A stretch of 64,000 nt of DNA from positions 79,167,130 through 79,231,129 of the forward strand of contig CM059567.1 of the NCBI GenBank assembly GCA_030386875.1, read 5' to 3'. Position numbers and translations under genes: made by a program. This stretch comes from Morinoia aosen (taxonomy: Eukaryota > Arthropoda > Malacostraca > Amphipoda > Talitridae). Positions 45,736-56,971 of the stretch are shown one piece after another. Below the pieces are notes generated by a model, which searched no databases, was not told the DNA's origin, and saw only the letters and a program-made list of their open reading frames with translations. Position 1 is the stretch's first letter; every line of letters begins with the position of its first letter.

Positions 45736-47574
45736 AACTATACATTTGTTGTGGGATCATCAATTTCTATTTACATAAAATGCTTATAAACTAATGACCG
45801 TTATGTTAAAATTTTTAACTAGAAATACAAAACTTGTAATTTTCGTGGTCCTCATGCTTATATATATGTATATTTATTTTTTTTCATGCTTCCTTGAAAT
45901 GACATTTTTGAAGATCTGAAGAAACAAGCAATTCAAATATTATTTCATGGAGTCATGAATTGCGAAGTTTTATGACATGTATATGTAAACTTTCAAAAGT
46001 GTTCTCAACCCACAATGAAAATGCATCGTTCATGAAATTGTGTTATCGCTTATAATTATCATTACATGTATCATTAAAAGTAGATTAAGCAAGATTAGGA
46101 GTACATTGCCCTCAATTATTTCTTTTCGACTAGTGACATGGGTATTACAATACTCGTGTGATTGTATCGTCGAAGTGTATTAACTTTAAGACATTTGAAA
46201 AACCAATGATGGTACTTTTGTACCCCCTCTATTGGAAATAAACTGTTTTTATTTTTTTCTTTTTTTACCTATGATTGAAAAAGATGCGTATCCGATTTAA
46301 AATTTAAAATTACGTACGTAAGAGCTATTATTATTTTTAAGGTACGTAAGCATCACCTGTTGTATTGTAGTGAAGTTCAAAATTTTATGGTGTTATTTAT
46401 TTGTGTCAAAATGAGAGATAATTATCAACCCGTTGAGATACACTCAACGAGTAAATCATATCCTTCACTTTCAAACAAGAGGACATTCAATGGCAAACAT
46501 GGCCTGGTGTTACTTGTAGCTGGGCAGAAAAACAAATCAAATCACATGTTACGAATTCAGTATTTCCTGTGGGTCCTCAAATGTAGCTGATCTAACAACT
46601 TTTCGATTTGAGCCCATTGTCGACCCCACAATACTTTGTCAGAGTTTTAATGTGCCTCGTTTTGTACAGCAACAGTTAAGAGTATATCTTATAACCCCGC
46701 TCTAGGGACGAGAAAATACAGTGAAAATTTCAGTGTTTTAAAGGAAAGACGCGCTTTTTTCCCTCACCTTGAAGTGATCGAGTTAGCCGGCATCACGGTG
46801 CTTCATCAACCGTTGTTGGAGTTCTTGAGCGAAAGTTTGAGGGCATTTGCGTTACGTGCGTTTCCAGCTCTCGCGTATACAACTCCTTGCTGCTATCTCA
46901 CGGGCACTTGGTGCAGCTTCAAGTGGTGTTAATCTTTCATGCGGGCTTGAAATTTTGCGTTATCCTTCACTGTTCTCAGAAGTCAATGTAAATGTAATTG
47001 AGGGTTATATTGCCATTAACGACCCATGCGGCTAAAATTACGAAAATTTTAAGGAAGCTAATAGTCTTGTGAAACTTCGAGCACGTTTGAAATGGAGGAT
47101 CAACTTGAATTTTGTAATATTTTCCCCTCATTTAAAATCTGCCGGTTGCAATGTTTATTGCTTGACGGCATTTCTTTTCTCCGGTAGTTAGAGTATAACG
47201 TCTTTGTGTGGGTTCACTTCGAATAGAGTGGGTATTCTTAGTATTTTGTTTTTCCTTTTTATTGTATACCAAATTTCCATGTTTTTTTCTACAATCACTT
47301 TCAATAAACTACATGTATGTAACTTTTTTCTGCAGAAAAATTATAAAATACTCTTATCATTTATTTTCTCAAGTTTTATGTAGCTGAAATTTTGAAAGAC
47401 GCTTGCACATCGACGAACTACGGAACCAGGCTTGTATGAAGCCAATTTCTTCTAAAGTTTTATAGCCCGTTCTTTCTATTCACAGGTAGATATTTTTTAT
47501 TGTCACTTGTTGTTTGATAAGTAACTCTGTCACATTCCTTCTAAGCTTCTTCGTGTATCGGATCATATCCTCAG

Positions 47575-47739
47575 GACATTGAAACGTTTGATCTGGAAGA
47601 TTTCAAGTACAACTTCGTGAACATGACGGCCTTCAGACTTGTGGACTCTGACCACTACAGCGTGCGACAGGTCCTCAAAGACATGGAATCCTTTCAGCCC
47701 ATAGGACAGCACATCCTCAACAGGACTCGGGTCATTCAG
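47575..47739 (+). CDS. Kainate receptor exon 5 (amino-terminal domain)
   Basis: The acceptor is ATCCTCAG|GAC. The 55 codons begin DIETFDLEDFKYNFVNMTAF, the family's segment after FTTLD, and end ILNRTRVIQ. Both ends are phase 0. The donor CAG|GTCGGA is weak beyond the GT. Two sequons (NMT, NRT) are present. Confidence 0.92.
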
Positions 47740-48981
47740 GTCGGAATAGATGTTCAAATCAAATTCATTTCTGAAAATATTTAAATCATTAATATTACGA
47801 AAAATATTACAGAGATTTGGCAATTGAAAATTTTTCATTGTGTATTTACTTTTTATTCCACTTGTGTTGATGAAAATACTCACATGGGATAATTAGGAGC
47901 AAGTTTAAAATGGGACCAAACTATTTTGTTTCTATGAGTATAATTTTTTTTGTCATTTAGGAATAAAATCTTTCATTGTATCATATTCTTAGGGTTTGGT
48001 TAGTTCGAAATTACAGATTTTGTCAACGCAAACAATTTTGTTGCGAGTTGCATCGATCTGAAAATTTATTATGATGTTCCAATAGCTCTTTACTTCACAT
48101 TTTTTTGCTGCATTTCTGCCCCGCAGTTGTTACCAGTAAGGCGAGGTCTTTATATGCAGTTATTTTCCAAACACTCGCCTAATAAAATCAAAGAAATATT
48201 CAAAATAGAGCGAAGAAAGAGCTTGTGTCGTATAAAAATTATAGCCAGGTGTAGTGCTATTGCTACTAGAAGAATGTTATGCGTTGCCTAGAAACCAACT
48301 GTCAATAAAGTAACTATGAATGCTGGTATAGGTTTTAAGAACATAATTTTTATGATTGTACTTTTTTATCCGAGGAATTTTTTAGCTCTTTTTTCAATTG
48401 TCATAATAGTTCTTTTACCACTGATGACCATGAGAACGCTTTCATTATTGAAAAGGTCATTTTGTACTTGCTGTCCTTACATTGTACAGATCGTGTTGTG
48501 TTATTTAACGTCTCGTCAAGTAATCTCTGCCCTAATTCGCAACTACTTGCAAGCACAGAGACAAAACCACATTACAATTAAAGAAAAACTCTACTGAACC
48601 GGTGTGAGGTAATTTCTTGCAAGCGTCACTGCACACAGTAACCGCGAGAAGAACACGGCAGTTCTAGAACGCCATGTACGAGGGTGTCGCAGTGACTGTT
48701 GAACATACAGCTATTGCTTATGCAGGCGCTGCAATGTACGGTAATGAAGAAGATTTACCAAATTTTATTTCGATCACGAACTTTTTTGCATGCGCCAATC
48801 TAACACGTTCTTCCCAGTACAAACATGTTGCCAACTGAGACCTGTATTCATTCGTGGGTATTGATTTCATATGAATTAAAATGTGATACAATGATAATTA
48901 ATGAGACTCAGCCCCCGCACGTCCAGTACGACACATTGAGAACTGTTCATTTATGAGGCCATACAATCGCGACGCGAGCAG
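47740..48981 (+). other. 1.24 kb intron with weak splice sites
   Basis: The donor is GTCGGA. The acceptor region is gcgacgcgagcag, with almost no pyrimidine tract. A membrane-like 93-codon frame (48316-48597) lies inside but has no recognisable relatives and no splice context, so I do not call it a gene. Confidence 0.75.
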
Positions 48982-49134
48982 GCGGAGCCGGCGCTGATGT
49001 ACGACAGCGTGCACGTCTTCGCTCTGGGGCTGCAGGCCCTCGAGCGGTCAGCCACGCTGCTGCTGGCGAACCTCTCCTGCCACCACGAGCACCCGTGGGG
49101 CGACGGCTCCTCCCTCTTCAATTACATCAACTCG
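48982..49134 (+). CDS. Kainate receptor exon 6 (amino-terminal domain)
   Basis: The 51 codons begin AEPALMYDSVHVFALGLQ, matching the ALMYDAVHV hallmark of kainate receptors, and include NLSCHHEHPW with the second disulfide cysteine. They end FNYINS. The donor is TCG|GTCAGT. The start could be three bases earlier (an in-frame CAG codon), because two AGs lie in tandem; I chose the CAG|G site. One sequon (NLS) is present. Confidence 0.93.
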
Positions 49135-49433
49135 GTCAGTCGCTTCCTCGTGTCGAGTGAGAGGGTGGACGTTAACGCTCAAATTTTCGAGAATTGCTAT
49201 ACTTGACGATAAAAACTTGACAGTGGCTTGCTGTGTTTTTGTTGGTGGGCGCGTATCAGAGAAGAAACTGGACGGTGTTGGACAGCCGCTGTGGAAAGTT
49301 TGAGTTAAATAAACGTTCACTAATAGAGTGAAGTTATCACTTCAAGGTGAATAAACAACAAAAGCTATTATTTATGGTCATTTTTCATAAACTGTGGGCT
49401 CAAATTTGTGAGGTACCTTTTTCTTGCTCTTAG

Positions 49434-49535
49434 GTGGAGTTCCGTGGTGTAACAGGTCCAATACAATTCAAGGAAGGACGCCGCATGAACTTCAAACTCG
49501 ACTTATTAAAGTTGAAGCAACATTCCTTAGTCAAG
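49434..49535 (+). CDS. Kainate receptor exon 7 (amino-terminal domain)
   Basis: The 34 codons in phase 0 are bounded by TGCTCTTAG and GTGAGA. They encode VEFRGVTGPIQFKEGRRMNF and LDLLKLKQ, matching the EGLTGRITF-type segment near the end of the domain. The introns on both sides are short (299 and 230 bp), in contrast to the long introns upstream. Confidence 0.95.
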
Positions 49536-49765
49536 GTGAGACTGCTTCTGCAATAACACGTCCTGAAATAAATTTTGATTCGTTCTGTTCACTGGTATTG
49601 TAATGCAGTCGTCCAAAACTATGATATTATCTCGTACAGAAGCGTCCTTTCATCTCGAGAGCACCAATATTAACCAAAACAAGTGAGGGACAATTGAAAT
49701 TGGCAAAATTCATTTCAATAATAGCTGTGTCGTTTGCATTGGATTTAATCTTATCTTTTGTTGAG

Positions 49766-49867
49766 GTGGGCGAGTGGTCGAGCAACGTAGGCGTGAACAT
49801 CACGGACAGAGCTGCGTTCTACGACTCGGGCACCATGAATGTGACGCTGCTCATCACCACCATCCTG
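49766..49867 (+). CDS. Kainate receptor exon 8 (end of amino-terminal domain)
   Basis: The acceptor is TTGTTGAG and the donor a consensus CTG|GTGAGT; 34 codons in phase 0 start VGEWSS and end TLLITTIL. In the family the next residues (EEPY-type) start the ligand-binding S1 segment. No exon coding for it was found between here and 52317, so it should lie beyond the Gypsy insertion. Two sequons (NIT, NVT) are present. Confidence 0.94.
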
Positions 49868-50574
49868 GTGAGTGTTGCGTGCTGACGCTGCTCATCGCCA
49901 TCTTTGAGAGTTGAATTCGGAAGTGTGGTACATGTTGATTTCGAAATTGCACTTCATTTTGGAAATATTTTGAACGTAATTGGCGATTATGTGATTCAAC
50001 TTTTAAATTCTGTTTAATTAAGAGAAAGCAACATCGATGTGGTTCAGTTTGTTGTTACTACATGTGTTTGAAACAAGAACTGAACTATACGATTCAAAAT
50101 GCCATTTTCGGACCCGAATTTTTAACTTAAAAAAAACTGGAGCCACTGCAGCATGCTTTGTAAATAAATGAGAGGAACACTTCTGTTGGGTTGTCATGAA
50201 GAGTACAGTATTTGCATGTAGTAAGAGCTGCTGAAGGAAGGTCGTGCACAGCTGATTTTTTGGCATTGCTAACAGAGACCATCGTAATTTTTACCTTATT
50301 CATTTTTCGTTTAGGCCATTGCTTTTTAACGCTTGATAGTTATGCAGAATAGCAAAGAATAAACTTTGCATCATAAAAGGATTTGTTAAATTTGTATTAC
50401 AGCACACTTTAGGAGCTCTGAAATGTGAAATGATTGCCTAAAATCCTGCACAACCATCGTGCACTTCAGACTTTTTACGGTACTCTGATTTTTTTAACTT
50501 ATTAATATTTGTGTTTGAATGCATGTGTTAGCAACCACATTTTAAAATGGGTATAGAATCACATATCAAATTGG

Positions 50575-50765
50575 TCACCGTGGTTTTGTGGGTATGAACT
50601 CTCGCCATTCAAATGAAGGGTCGTTGATAAGAATCCCGGCGGTGCCAGCCTGGTGTTTCTCCCTGTCGGGAAACGGGAAGAACTTTACTCCATCTCCCCC
50701 CAAGGCCGAGGTTTCCGACCTGTGTTAACGTTATCGCATCCTGGCGTTGGTTGTAAGGTTAATTA
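50575..50765 (+). mobile_element. Degenerate tRNA-derived SINE
   Basis: The string from 50578 resembles a tRNA 5' half (CCGTGGTTTTGTGGGTA in A-box position). A B-box region has decayed to GTTGATAAGAATCCCGG where GGGTTCGAATCCCGG would be expected. A GC-rich body follows up to about 50760. It is not a functional tRNA and differs from the SINE at 15548. Confidence 0.55.
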
Positions 50766-51920
50766 AGTTCTCAGAAGTATGTATTAAAAGAAATTCTTGC
50801 ATTCAGAGAAATATTTTTGCAGTGTAAGCAGACATGACGCGAACTTTCGCTTCTTTTCATACATGACTTTGCTGTGGCATCTTCTGGTGTTTTTAGGCCG
50901 GCTTCTAATGTGAAACTAACCTTAAAACCTGGTGGTAACTTTCATAGCATACAATTTTGGATTTTCTGTAATTTATAAAACTTTTAGTTGTTGAGATTTC
51001 CTGATGTCACACACTTAAAACGTGTTTTAGAAGCTGTCCAAATACTTCTGCGCTATGAATTTAATGAATTATTCATTAAATTGCTCATTGAAAGAAACAT
51101 TACATTTTCGATGCTCAGTGTTGCGGGCCAATGTGCATTTTGGATAATAATGTGAATTTAATTGTTCAATTTTGTCGGAAGTTTCCATTTAATGAATGCT
51201 TGTATTTTCTAAAATTTTTCATTCCTCACTGTACGTTTAAAATTTTTATTCCTGATAGGTTGTCATTTGCACTGGATTTTAATTTATTAAGGAATTGATG
51301 GTATACGAGTATTTTTCGTAAAATGGTTTTCGGAGAAGGTTTTCATATTTCATTTTAATTTTGGTTCACTTGGCTTAAGCAAGTAATGGTGCTTTAATTG
51401 AAGTACAAACTTTATTTACTTTGGTCATTTTATTGGACAGATGTAAATAATCGAGATTAGCGATAATTCCAATCCATAAACATTACCTGAACAATATCAC
51501 CTTCAGAAATGTTTAGCTGATCCACGTGTAACGAGACAAACATTCATCAACTGATTATCCTTCTCTAAAATCTATTTCATATTTTCTATCACAAAAAAAG
51601 ACAGAGTACACGAGCACAGACTGTTGATCAACTAAAGTTATTTAATTGGTATAGCTGGATGCTAGAAGCTAGTGTATAATAGTTATAAAATATAACTGCT
51701 CACATTTGAAATGTGCTCTTCTGGTTACAGTTTTTACCTCAATACTGAAGAAGAAATAAGTTAAGAAACGAATGTCCCAGCAGTATAACCTGCTCTTTCT
51801 AGACTAGAATCATTTTTGCTGAATGAATTTTAATTCTACAATAATTTAGCATGCATACAATTGGTCGGAGCTTGTTTTTTGCTTTGACAATACAACAAAT
51901 TTGAAAATCCAATGTTGTCT

Positions 51921-51962
51921 TTGGATAGAACATGCCTAATAGATCAGGCATGTTCTATCCAA
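51921..51962. repeat. Perfect 17-bp hairpin with a third partial copy
   Basis: TTGGATAGAACATGCCT at 51921-51937 is exactly complementary to 51946-51962, with an 8-nt loop. A further direct near-copy (aggatagaacgtgcctgat) follows at about 51972-51990. No terminator or RNA role can be assigned. Confidence 0.85.
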
Positions 51963-52317
51963 CGTTGTCTTAGGATAGAACGTGCCTGATCTATTAGCAC
52001 CGGATCTATTAATTACACAAACTAACACAAAAACAATTAGAATTTTTCCTTAATGCATCAAATCTCACGGATTTCGAAGATAGAAAAACGAATACTACAC
52101 AGCCAAATTTTGATTAGCTCTAATTTCAGTTATTTAAAATAAGTGGAAGTAGCTTGTTTCAATAGGATTGAACCAGCCAGGAAATTTCATTAATTTTAAT
52201 TTCTGTCAAGTAGCATAGATGGAAATATCATATTTTGGAGGAACACGTCCGCCCCGGAAAGCCTCGTGGTATTCCTTGATATGTGGCCAATTTCGTAGTT
52301 TAATTGAGCAAGAGTTT

Positions 52318-54443
52318 TGTCACGAGAAATGTTCCCTTCACCTCCTTGTTAACAATTCATTAACAAGAAGATCAGGTTCTCGGAATAGAGGAATGGCACA
52401 CCTCCAGGCTATATACACAACACAAATTAAATGAATTATAAGCGGCAATTACAGTACATGTACTAAAAATAAAGGTACTCACCGGGGATCGCTGACCCAC
52501 TTACGCAGCGCATTTTCTGGGCGCCCTCCTTGGTGTTACGATTGATCGCTTCTAATATGGTGGGGCATGATACACAGGATGAACTATGCTTAACATTTAT
52601 AATTTCCAGTTATACGTCATACAAACATTAATGAGCGCACATACAAGGAATGGTGTTAGGAATAATGCTAATTAAGTAATGAAATCAAATAGCATACGTC
52701 AAATGACTTACATCACATAATTACACAGAAACATTGGCTGGCCAGCCTTTAACCGCAGATTGCTTATGCATCCAAACATAACACAAATAATGCCTACAAT
52801 GTCTCAGCGCCCCCAGCAGCCCAGTAGGCGAAGGTCACTTCAACCACAAAATTCGTCCGCGACTCGCTTCAGTTCAAAGGCCTATCTTGTGCACTGTTCA
52901 GAAAATGTCTAGTGAGGACGTTATCTTGCTCATTACGTTTCAGCATGTTCACACGTCGATTCCTTTCATTCGAGCTGATCAATCCTCAGATGTATGACTG
53001 AATAACCTTCAATTATTGTGGCGTTCAGCAGTACAGATGTGGTCATAACGTTCGTTCACACGTTCCTTCTCAAAGGCACGAATCCAGTTCAGTCTCCACA
53101 AGTGATTCTCAGTTCAAAAAATTTATGACGACCACCTTCCAAATCTCCACTTCTGACTTCTAGCGCGTAACCTCCAATCACGTTAGACATCTGCGACGAC
53201 CGCCCTGCCTGCAAATAATTTATCAGCTCGTTACTTCTTTTACTTGCCAAAAATTGTGCTCAAAAATTATTTCAAATTTTTACGTTAATGTGACATTATT
53301 TTTCATGACTTTTATTTCAAAACTTCTTTTCAAAAGGAACTGTATATCTTATGATCCGAAATATTCCTTACCCGCCCAACTGTCGTTCAAATTATTACTT
53401 CATATACTGCACAGTTTGGTTACGATGTTTTCATTTCTGGAAAATAGACGTGACATTTTTTTTAATTTCATTTTAATTTACGGGCTCAAAACAACTTATT
53501 CAACTTCCTCTATACGTTCAATATATTCAATATTTTCACTTATATTTTTCAGAATGCTTTTCCAGTATGACACTTGGTTACACGTACTTGTTTCTATGAT
53601 GATGCACCGCGTTAGACTGCTCGCATCTAATCAGCTCTGTCCCTCCGTTCAAAAGCTGCACTCCCCCTTTTCTTTGTGAGACCAATCATGTTCTCACGGG
53701 CTTCTTGAGCGTCCTCCTAGACTTCCCTCTAACGTTCCCATTGGTTTTCCCTGAGGCTGTCCTTTTCTTATTTGCTGTTGAAATGTTTTGCCAAGCGCGC
53801 CGTAATCTCCGCCTTCTTCTGAGGTTGTTTGCTTTTCGATAATATATCGCTCGCTTTCTAACGGACCTCCTAAGCCTACCATGGTGTGTCATAAATCTGT
53901 CACCCTCTTCTGTCCAGCGTCCTCAGCCCCAACGCTTACAAGTGCTTCCAATAAATTTCTCTCCATGTGGTTCAGCCGAACCCTCTCAAGTTTCGCTGGC
54001 CTCTTCTCCTCATGTTATTTTAAGATCGCCCTGTCTACAAACACTTTTGTGGAAAGGTTTCTCTGCCCTGTAAGAGATCTTGTAACCAAGTTCCCTCACA
54101 CATTCCTTCGTGGTAAAATAAATACAAAACTGCCCGATGCTCTTCAGATTGGCCTTACCAAAACATTCTTTCAACGAACGTGTGGGCTCGATCACTCTCT
54201 GTACTGCTGAATGCGCACCCTACAATGTTTTAACAACACATAAAGCAAAGCCCACTGATGTATTTTTTTCTTTTTGAAGTACAAAATTTGTTACACGTAA
54301 ATTTGTTACACATGATCAAAAACTCGAATTTATCACACCTGGTTAAGATTTTCCCTAAATTCTCATTTCTAATTCGAAAATTGATTATTCTTAACAGATT
54401 CTCGACAGACGGCCCTCCTAGAGTTAAAAAAATTGGCCTGACA
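52318..54443 (-). repeat. 3' LTR (2126 bp)
   Basis: On the plus strand it starts TGTCACGAG and ends GGCCTGACA. The visible part of the 5' LTR (62021-64000) aligns with 52318-54297 without any net gap and with about eight base differences. Compared with the LTR at 5457-7218, only the outer parts align. The core, about 53006-54290, is specific to this copy. Short frames inside (for example a basic 68-codon frame at 53892-53686 on the element's strand, and a 109-codon antisense frame at 53881-54210) are not present in the other LTR. Confidence 0.93.
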
Positions 54444-54474
54444 ATTTTTTTGAATTAGCTTTCAGCTATTTATT
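54444..54474 (-). promoter_or_regulatory. A-rich tract and AATAAA before the 3' LTR
   Basis: Read on the minus strand, AATAAA (54474-54469) is followed by gctgaaagctaattc, a run of seven A and tt, and then the LTR start TGTCAGGCC. The position corresponds to a polypurine tract. The arrangement is shared with 5422-5456. Confidence 0.5.
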
Positions 54475-56971
54475 GAATAATAAGTACTACAGTATGCAGC
54501 CAATATAAGACACACATGGTAAATTCTACTTAAGCACATTATCATCTAAACTTTGTTCCGCAGAAACAGGGTACCTTACAATTAACACTACAATCATTAC
54601 TATCAGCCACAGCGTGATATATTGTGTCGTGTTCTTCTAACCGATGTATCTGTTTTTTCCCGCCGAAGTAAAGTGCGTACTAAATACTTGAGTACTTGAC
54701 CCTAATAACATTCACAAAATTTCACGGGCACCTTTCCCACTCCTCAGACATCCTAAAGTATCGATGATTTTATGTCTCGTAGTTTCAATTTACGCTTGCG
54801 TTTTCTGTTCTCCAAATCCTTGCCGCTGCAGTTGACGTTTCGATCTTGACTCCTTTGCTATAGCTCACGAATTTGCTTTTCTTCCATGCCTCTCTTCTGG
54901 CATTTCAATAGCTTCACACACGCGTTGAAGATGAGTACTTAATTTCAGGAGGAAGTATTGCGAGCCCCATATCCAGACTCGTATAAAATTTCTATACACC
55001 ACACTAACTGCACGATTCCATTCTGTAAGATGTATCATTATCACGATTCAAATTACCACCAAATCATGTTAAGTGCAATGTTTCACATATATTTTATGAG
55101 GTTTATTCAACTCAGTTTTTTAATCGCCAGATTACTCATGAACGTCGATTCGTTGATCAGACAAATCGATACGTCAGTAAGTTATATTGATCTGGCGGAA
55201 AATACGAGTCGAATCGTCGATAATTTCCTTCACTGCAGTTTCCCTTCGTGATAGGGTTCTGCATCCTACGAAGTAATCCTGAAGAGTCTGAGGTATATCC
55301 GGCGGTGGTATCCTGTATGCGCGGTGGAATCCAGTGGAACTCCGCTCAGTATTCCTCGATTTCGACGTAGAATCTCAGTATTCCTTGACATCGACGTAGA
55401 AACTCTGGCAGACACCAGCTCATATTTTATTTTCTCCTAGTAACCACTCTTATTAGTGCGAGAATTCCGTGGGTTAATATTCTTTGAAGATCGTACGTAT
55501 CATTCAAAGGCTATCCGACGTAATCTTTTTTAATTTTTATTTCACGTATAAATAGAGATGCCTAAAAGTGCGGCTCCAATATTCCAATGTGATAATTTGC
55601 CTAGTCAAAATTCACAGGAACTTGCATTCGAATTTCAGGAATGCCTTACCAGGCATAAATGTTGCGACGCAAACTCCACATTATTCAAGTCAGTTACAAT
55701 ACTCAACAATGCAAAGTACTGTCACTGTTTCATAAGAGTGCCCATTTTATAAAAGCATTTTTGAACGCTATTACAGTTTGGCACCCTAGAATAAATAATC
55801 TGCTTTATTTTCACTCCTTCTTCCGTCCTCACGCTGTTGCTGCGTCGTTCTGTGGTGTTTTCCACTTCGAAGCATGAGTGCTAATTAGTCGAGAACTCCT
55901 TCCTGCTCTAGCTTGTTAGTGGCCAGTTGGCTCAGCTACAGCTCAACCACAAGCGGCTCCGAGGTAATTACTTGTGCGTCCGGCGTCCTTCTTAAGAATG
56001 ATGTGAAATTTCCAGCTATACATTTGTCTTTGTCGCCTCTCACTGCAACGCTTGAATTTGGGCAATCCTTTTAAACATCTCCAACGCAGGTGCAATGTGT
56101 CCTCCATGTCGTGTTGTTGTTCTATCTTCTCCGTTCTTGTAAATAATTACTTATATTCCACATGATCCTTCCTTAATTTGCTGCTCATACGAGACGTATT
56201 CGTGTTATGCAATTGTTCCGGCCTGTTCTGTGCTGAAGTACATACTACGCTAATCTACCAAGAAATTAATTCCTTAAGTCTGAAAAGAAATGAACTATAC
56301 TTCTACAGAGTAAGAGGAGAATAATTCCTTCCGGAATACAGTGTTTACGATATTCTTTCAGGGCAAGAGTAAGACACAGAGTCAGAAATTCAACGCTACA
56401 GTACAAAAGAATACGAAATTTTAATATGACGCTAAACTTATTTTCCCCGTTGTGAAAATGACCGGTCTAAAGGTATAGATAAAATCAGCTAGCCTGAGAT
56501 AGCCTCAGCCTAAGAACTTCTGATGAAACTTAATTCATTCGCTAGAGCTGTTTCGTATGAAGCGCGCACGCTTCACGAGAAGCTGGCGAGAATATAAGCA
56601 TCCTACAAAAGTCACATGGCATTCCTTTTGAGAAGCACACGACAGCAAACTACTGAAAAGCTCAATTTCTCTTATCTTAGCAACAATAGAATGAAATTTC
56701 AAGTACAGCGTGAGATCAGAACACTCCTACAAGCCTCTCGTTTCCAACAAGATCGCTCGTGAGCAGAAATTCAACTTCACCCACAGCTAGTAACACATAC
56801 AACTACTGAAAAACACATCTCACTCTTGCGAGTGCAAACTATGATAATACGAAACTCGAACACGTCTTCCTATTGAAGAACACATCTAAAATTACACACG
56901 AAGGAAACATCCTGAAAAATCAAAAATTCATGAACTTAATTCATTGCAGCTGATCATTTTTGGCCGACGAT
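54475..56971 (-). other. Long non-coding 3' region between pol and LTR (right copy)
   Basis: About 2.5 kb. It aligns in patches with 2859-5421. No sense-strand frame of convincing length or character is present. An antisense frame at 54958-55251 overlaps a conserved patch. Within it, six of the seven substitutions I can see against the left copy (4890-4690) change the amino acid, so it is not under protein constraint. Confidence 0.75.

Larger units (their letters stand above)
42651..47574 (+). other. 4.9 kb intron of the kainate receptor gene
   Basis: GTAAGT to ATCCTCAG. It holds the minisatellite, a GC-rich patch at about 43310-43420 of unknown origin, the palindromic SINE dimer and a dispersed duplication. 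45740-47570 shows nothing I can name. A slightly GC-richer stretch at 46790-47035 has a 62-codon frame without a recognisable domain. Confidence 0.8.
17481..49867 (+). other. Kainate-type ionotropic glutamate receptor gene, amino-terminal-domain exons (partial gene)
   Basis: Eight exons join in frame: 17481-17642, 18797-19048, 20810-20985, 42597-42650, 47575-47739, 48982-49134, 49434-49535 and 49766-49867. The first junction pair is phase 1; all later junctions are phase 0. The product of about 389 codons follows the amino-terminal domain of GRIK/KaiR-type kainate receptors from start to finish. It opens at the residues just after the signal peptide and ends at TTIL, directly before the ligand-binding S1 segment. 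This extracellular domain controls tetramer assembly at synapses. Seven N-glycosylation sequons are visible: NTT, NWT, NMT, NRT, NLS, NIT and NVT. The cysteines in exons 2 and 6 match the conserved disulfide pair of the domain. The signal peptide, ligand-binding domain, pore and tail are not found in the window. Introns span 230 bp to 21.6 kb. The exact orthologue (which insect kainate subunit) is not settled. Confidence 0.93.
49868..52317 (+). other. Start of the intron after exon 8
   Basis: AT-rich, with no receptor exon recognised. It contains a degenerate SINE head and a hairpin (listed separately). The intron is at least 14 kb because the Gypsy copy at 52318 follows. Confidence 0.65.

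Noticed and set aside
48316-48597. 93-codon membrane-like frame in the intron before exon 6
   Set aside because: Hydrophobic because the sequence is T-rich; no family resemblance or gene context.
49868-52317. Search for the exon starting the ligand-binding domain
   Set aside because: No stretch encodes the expected EEPY-type start or following family residues, so it is assumed to lie beyond the window.
53686-53892. Basic 68-codon frame and overlapping 62-codon frame in the right LTR
   Set aside because: They are present in both LTRs of one copy only because those LTRs are near-identical. Absent from the left copy's LTR; no recognisable domain.
53881-54210. 109-codon frame in the LTR (repeated at 63584-63913)
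   Set aside because: Antisense to the element, confined to the non-conserved LTR core, with no recognisable family.
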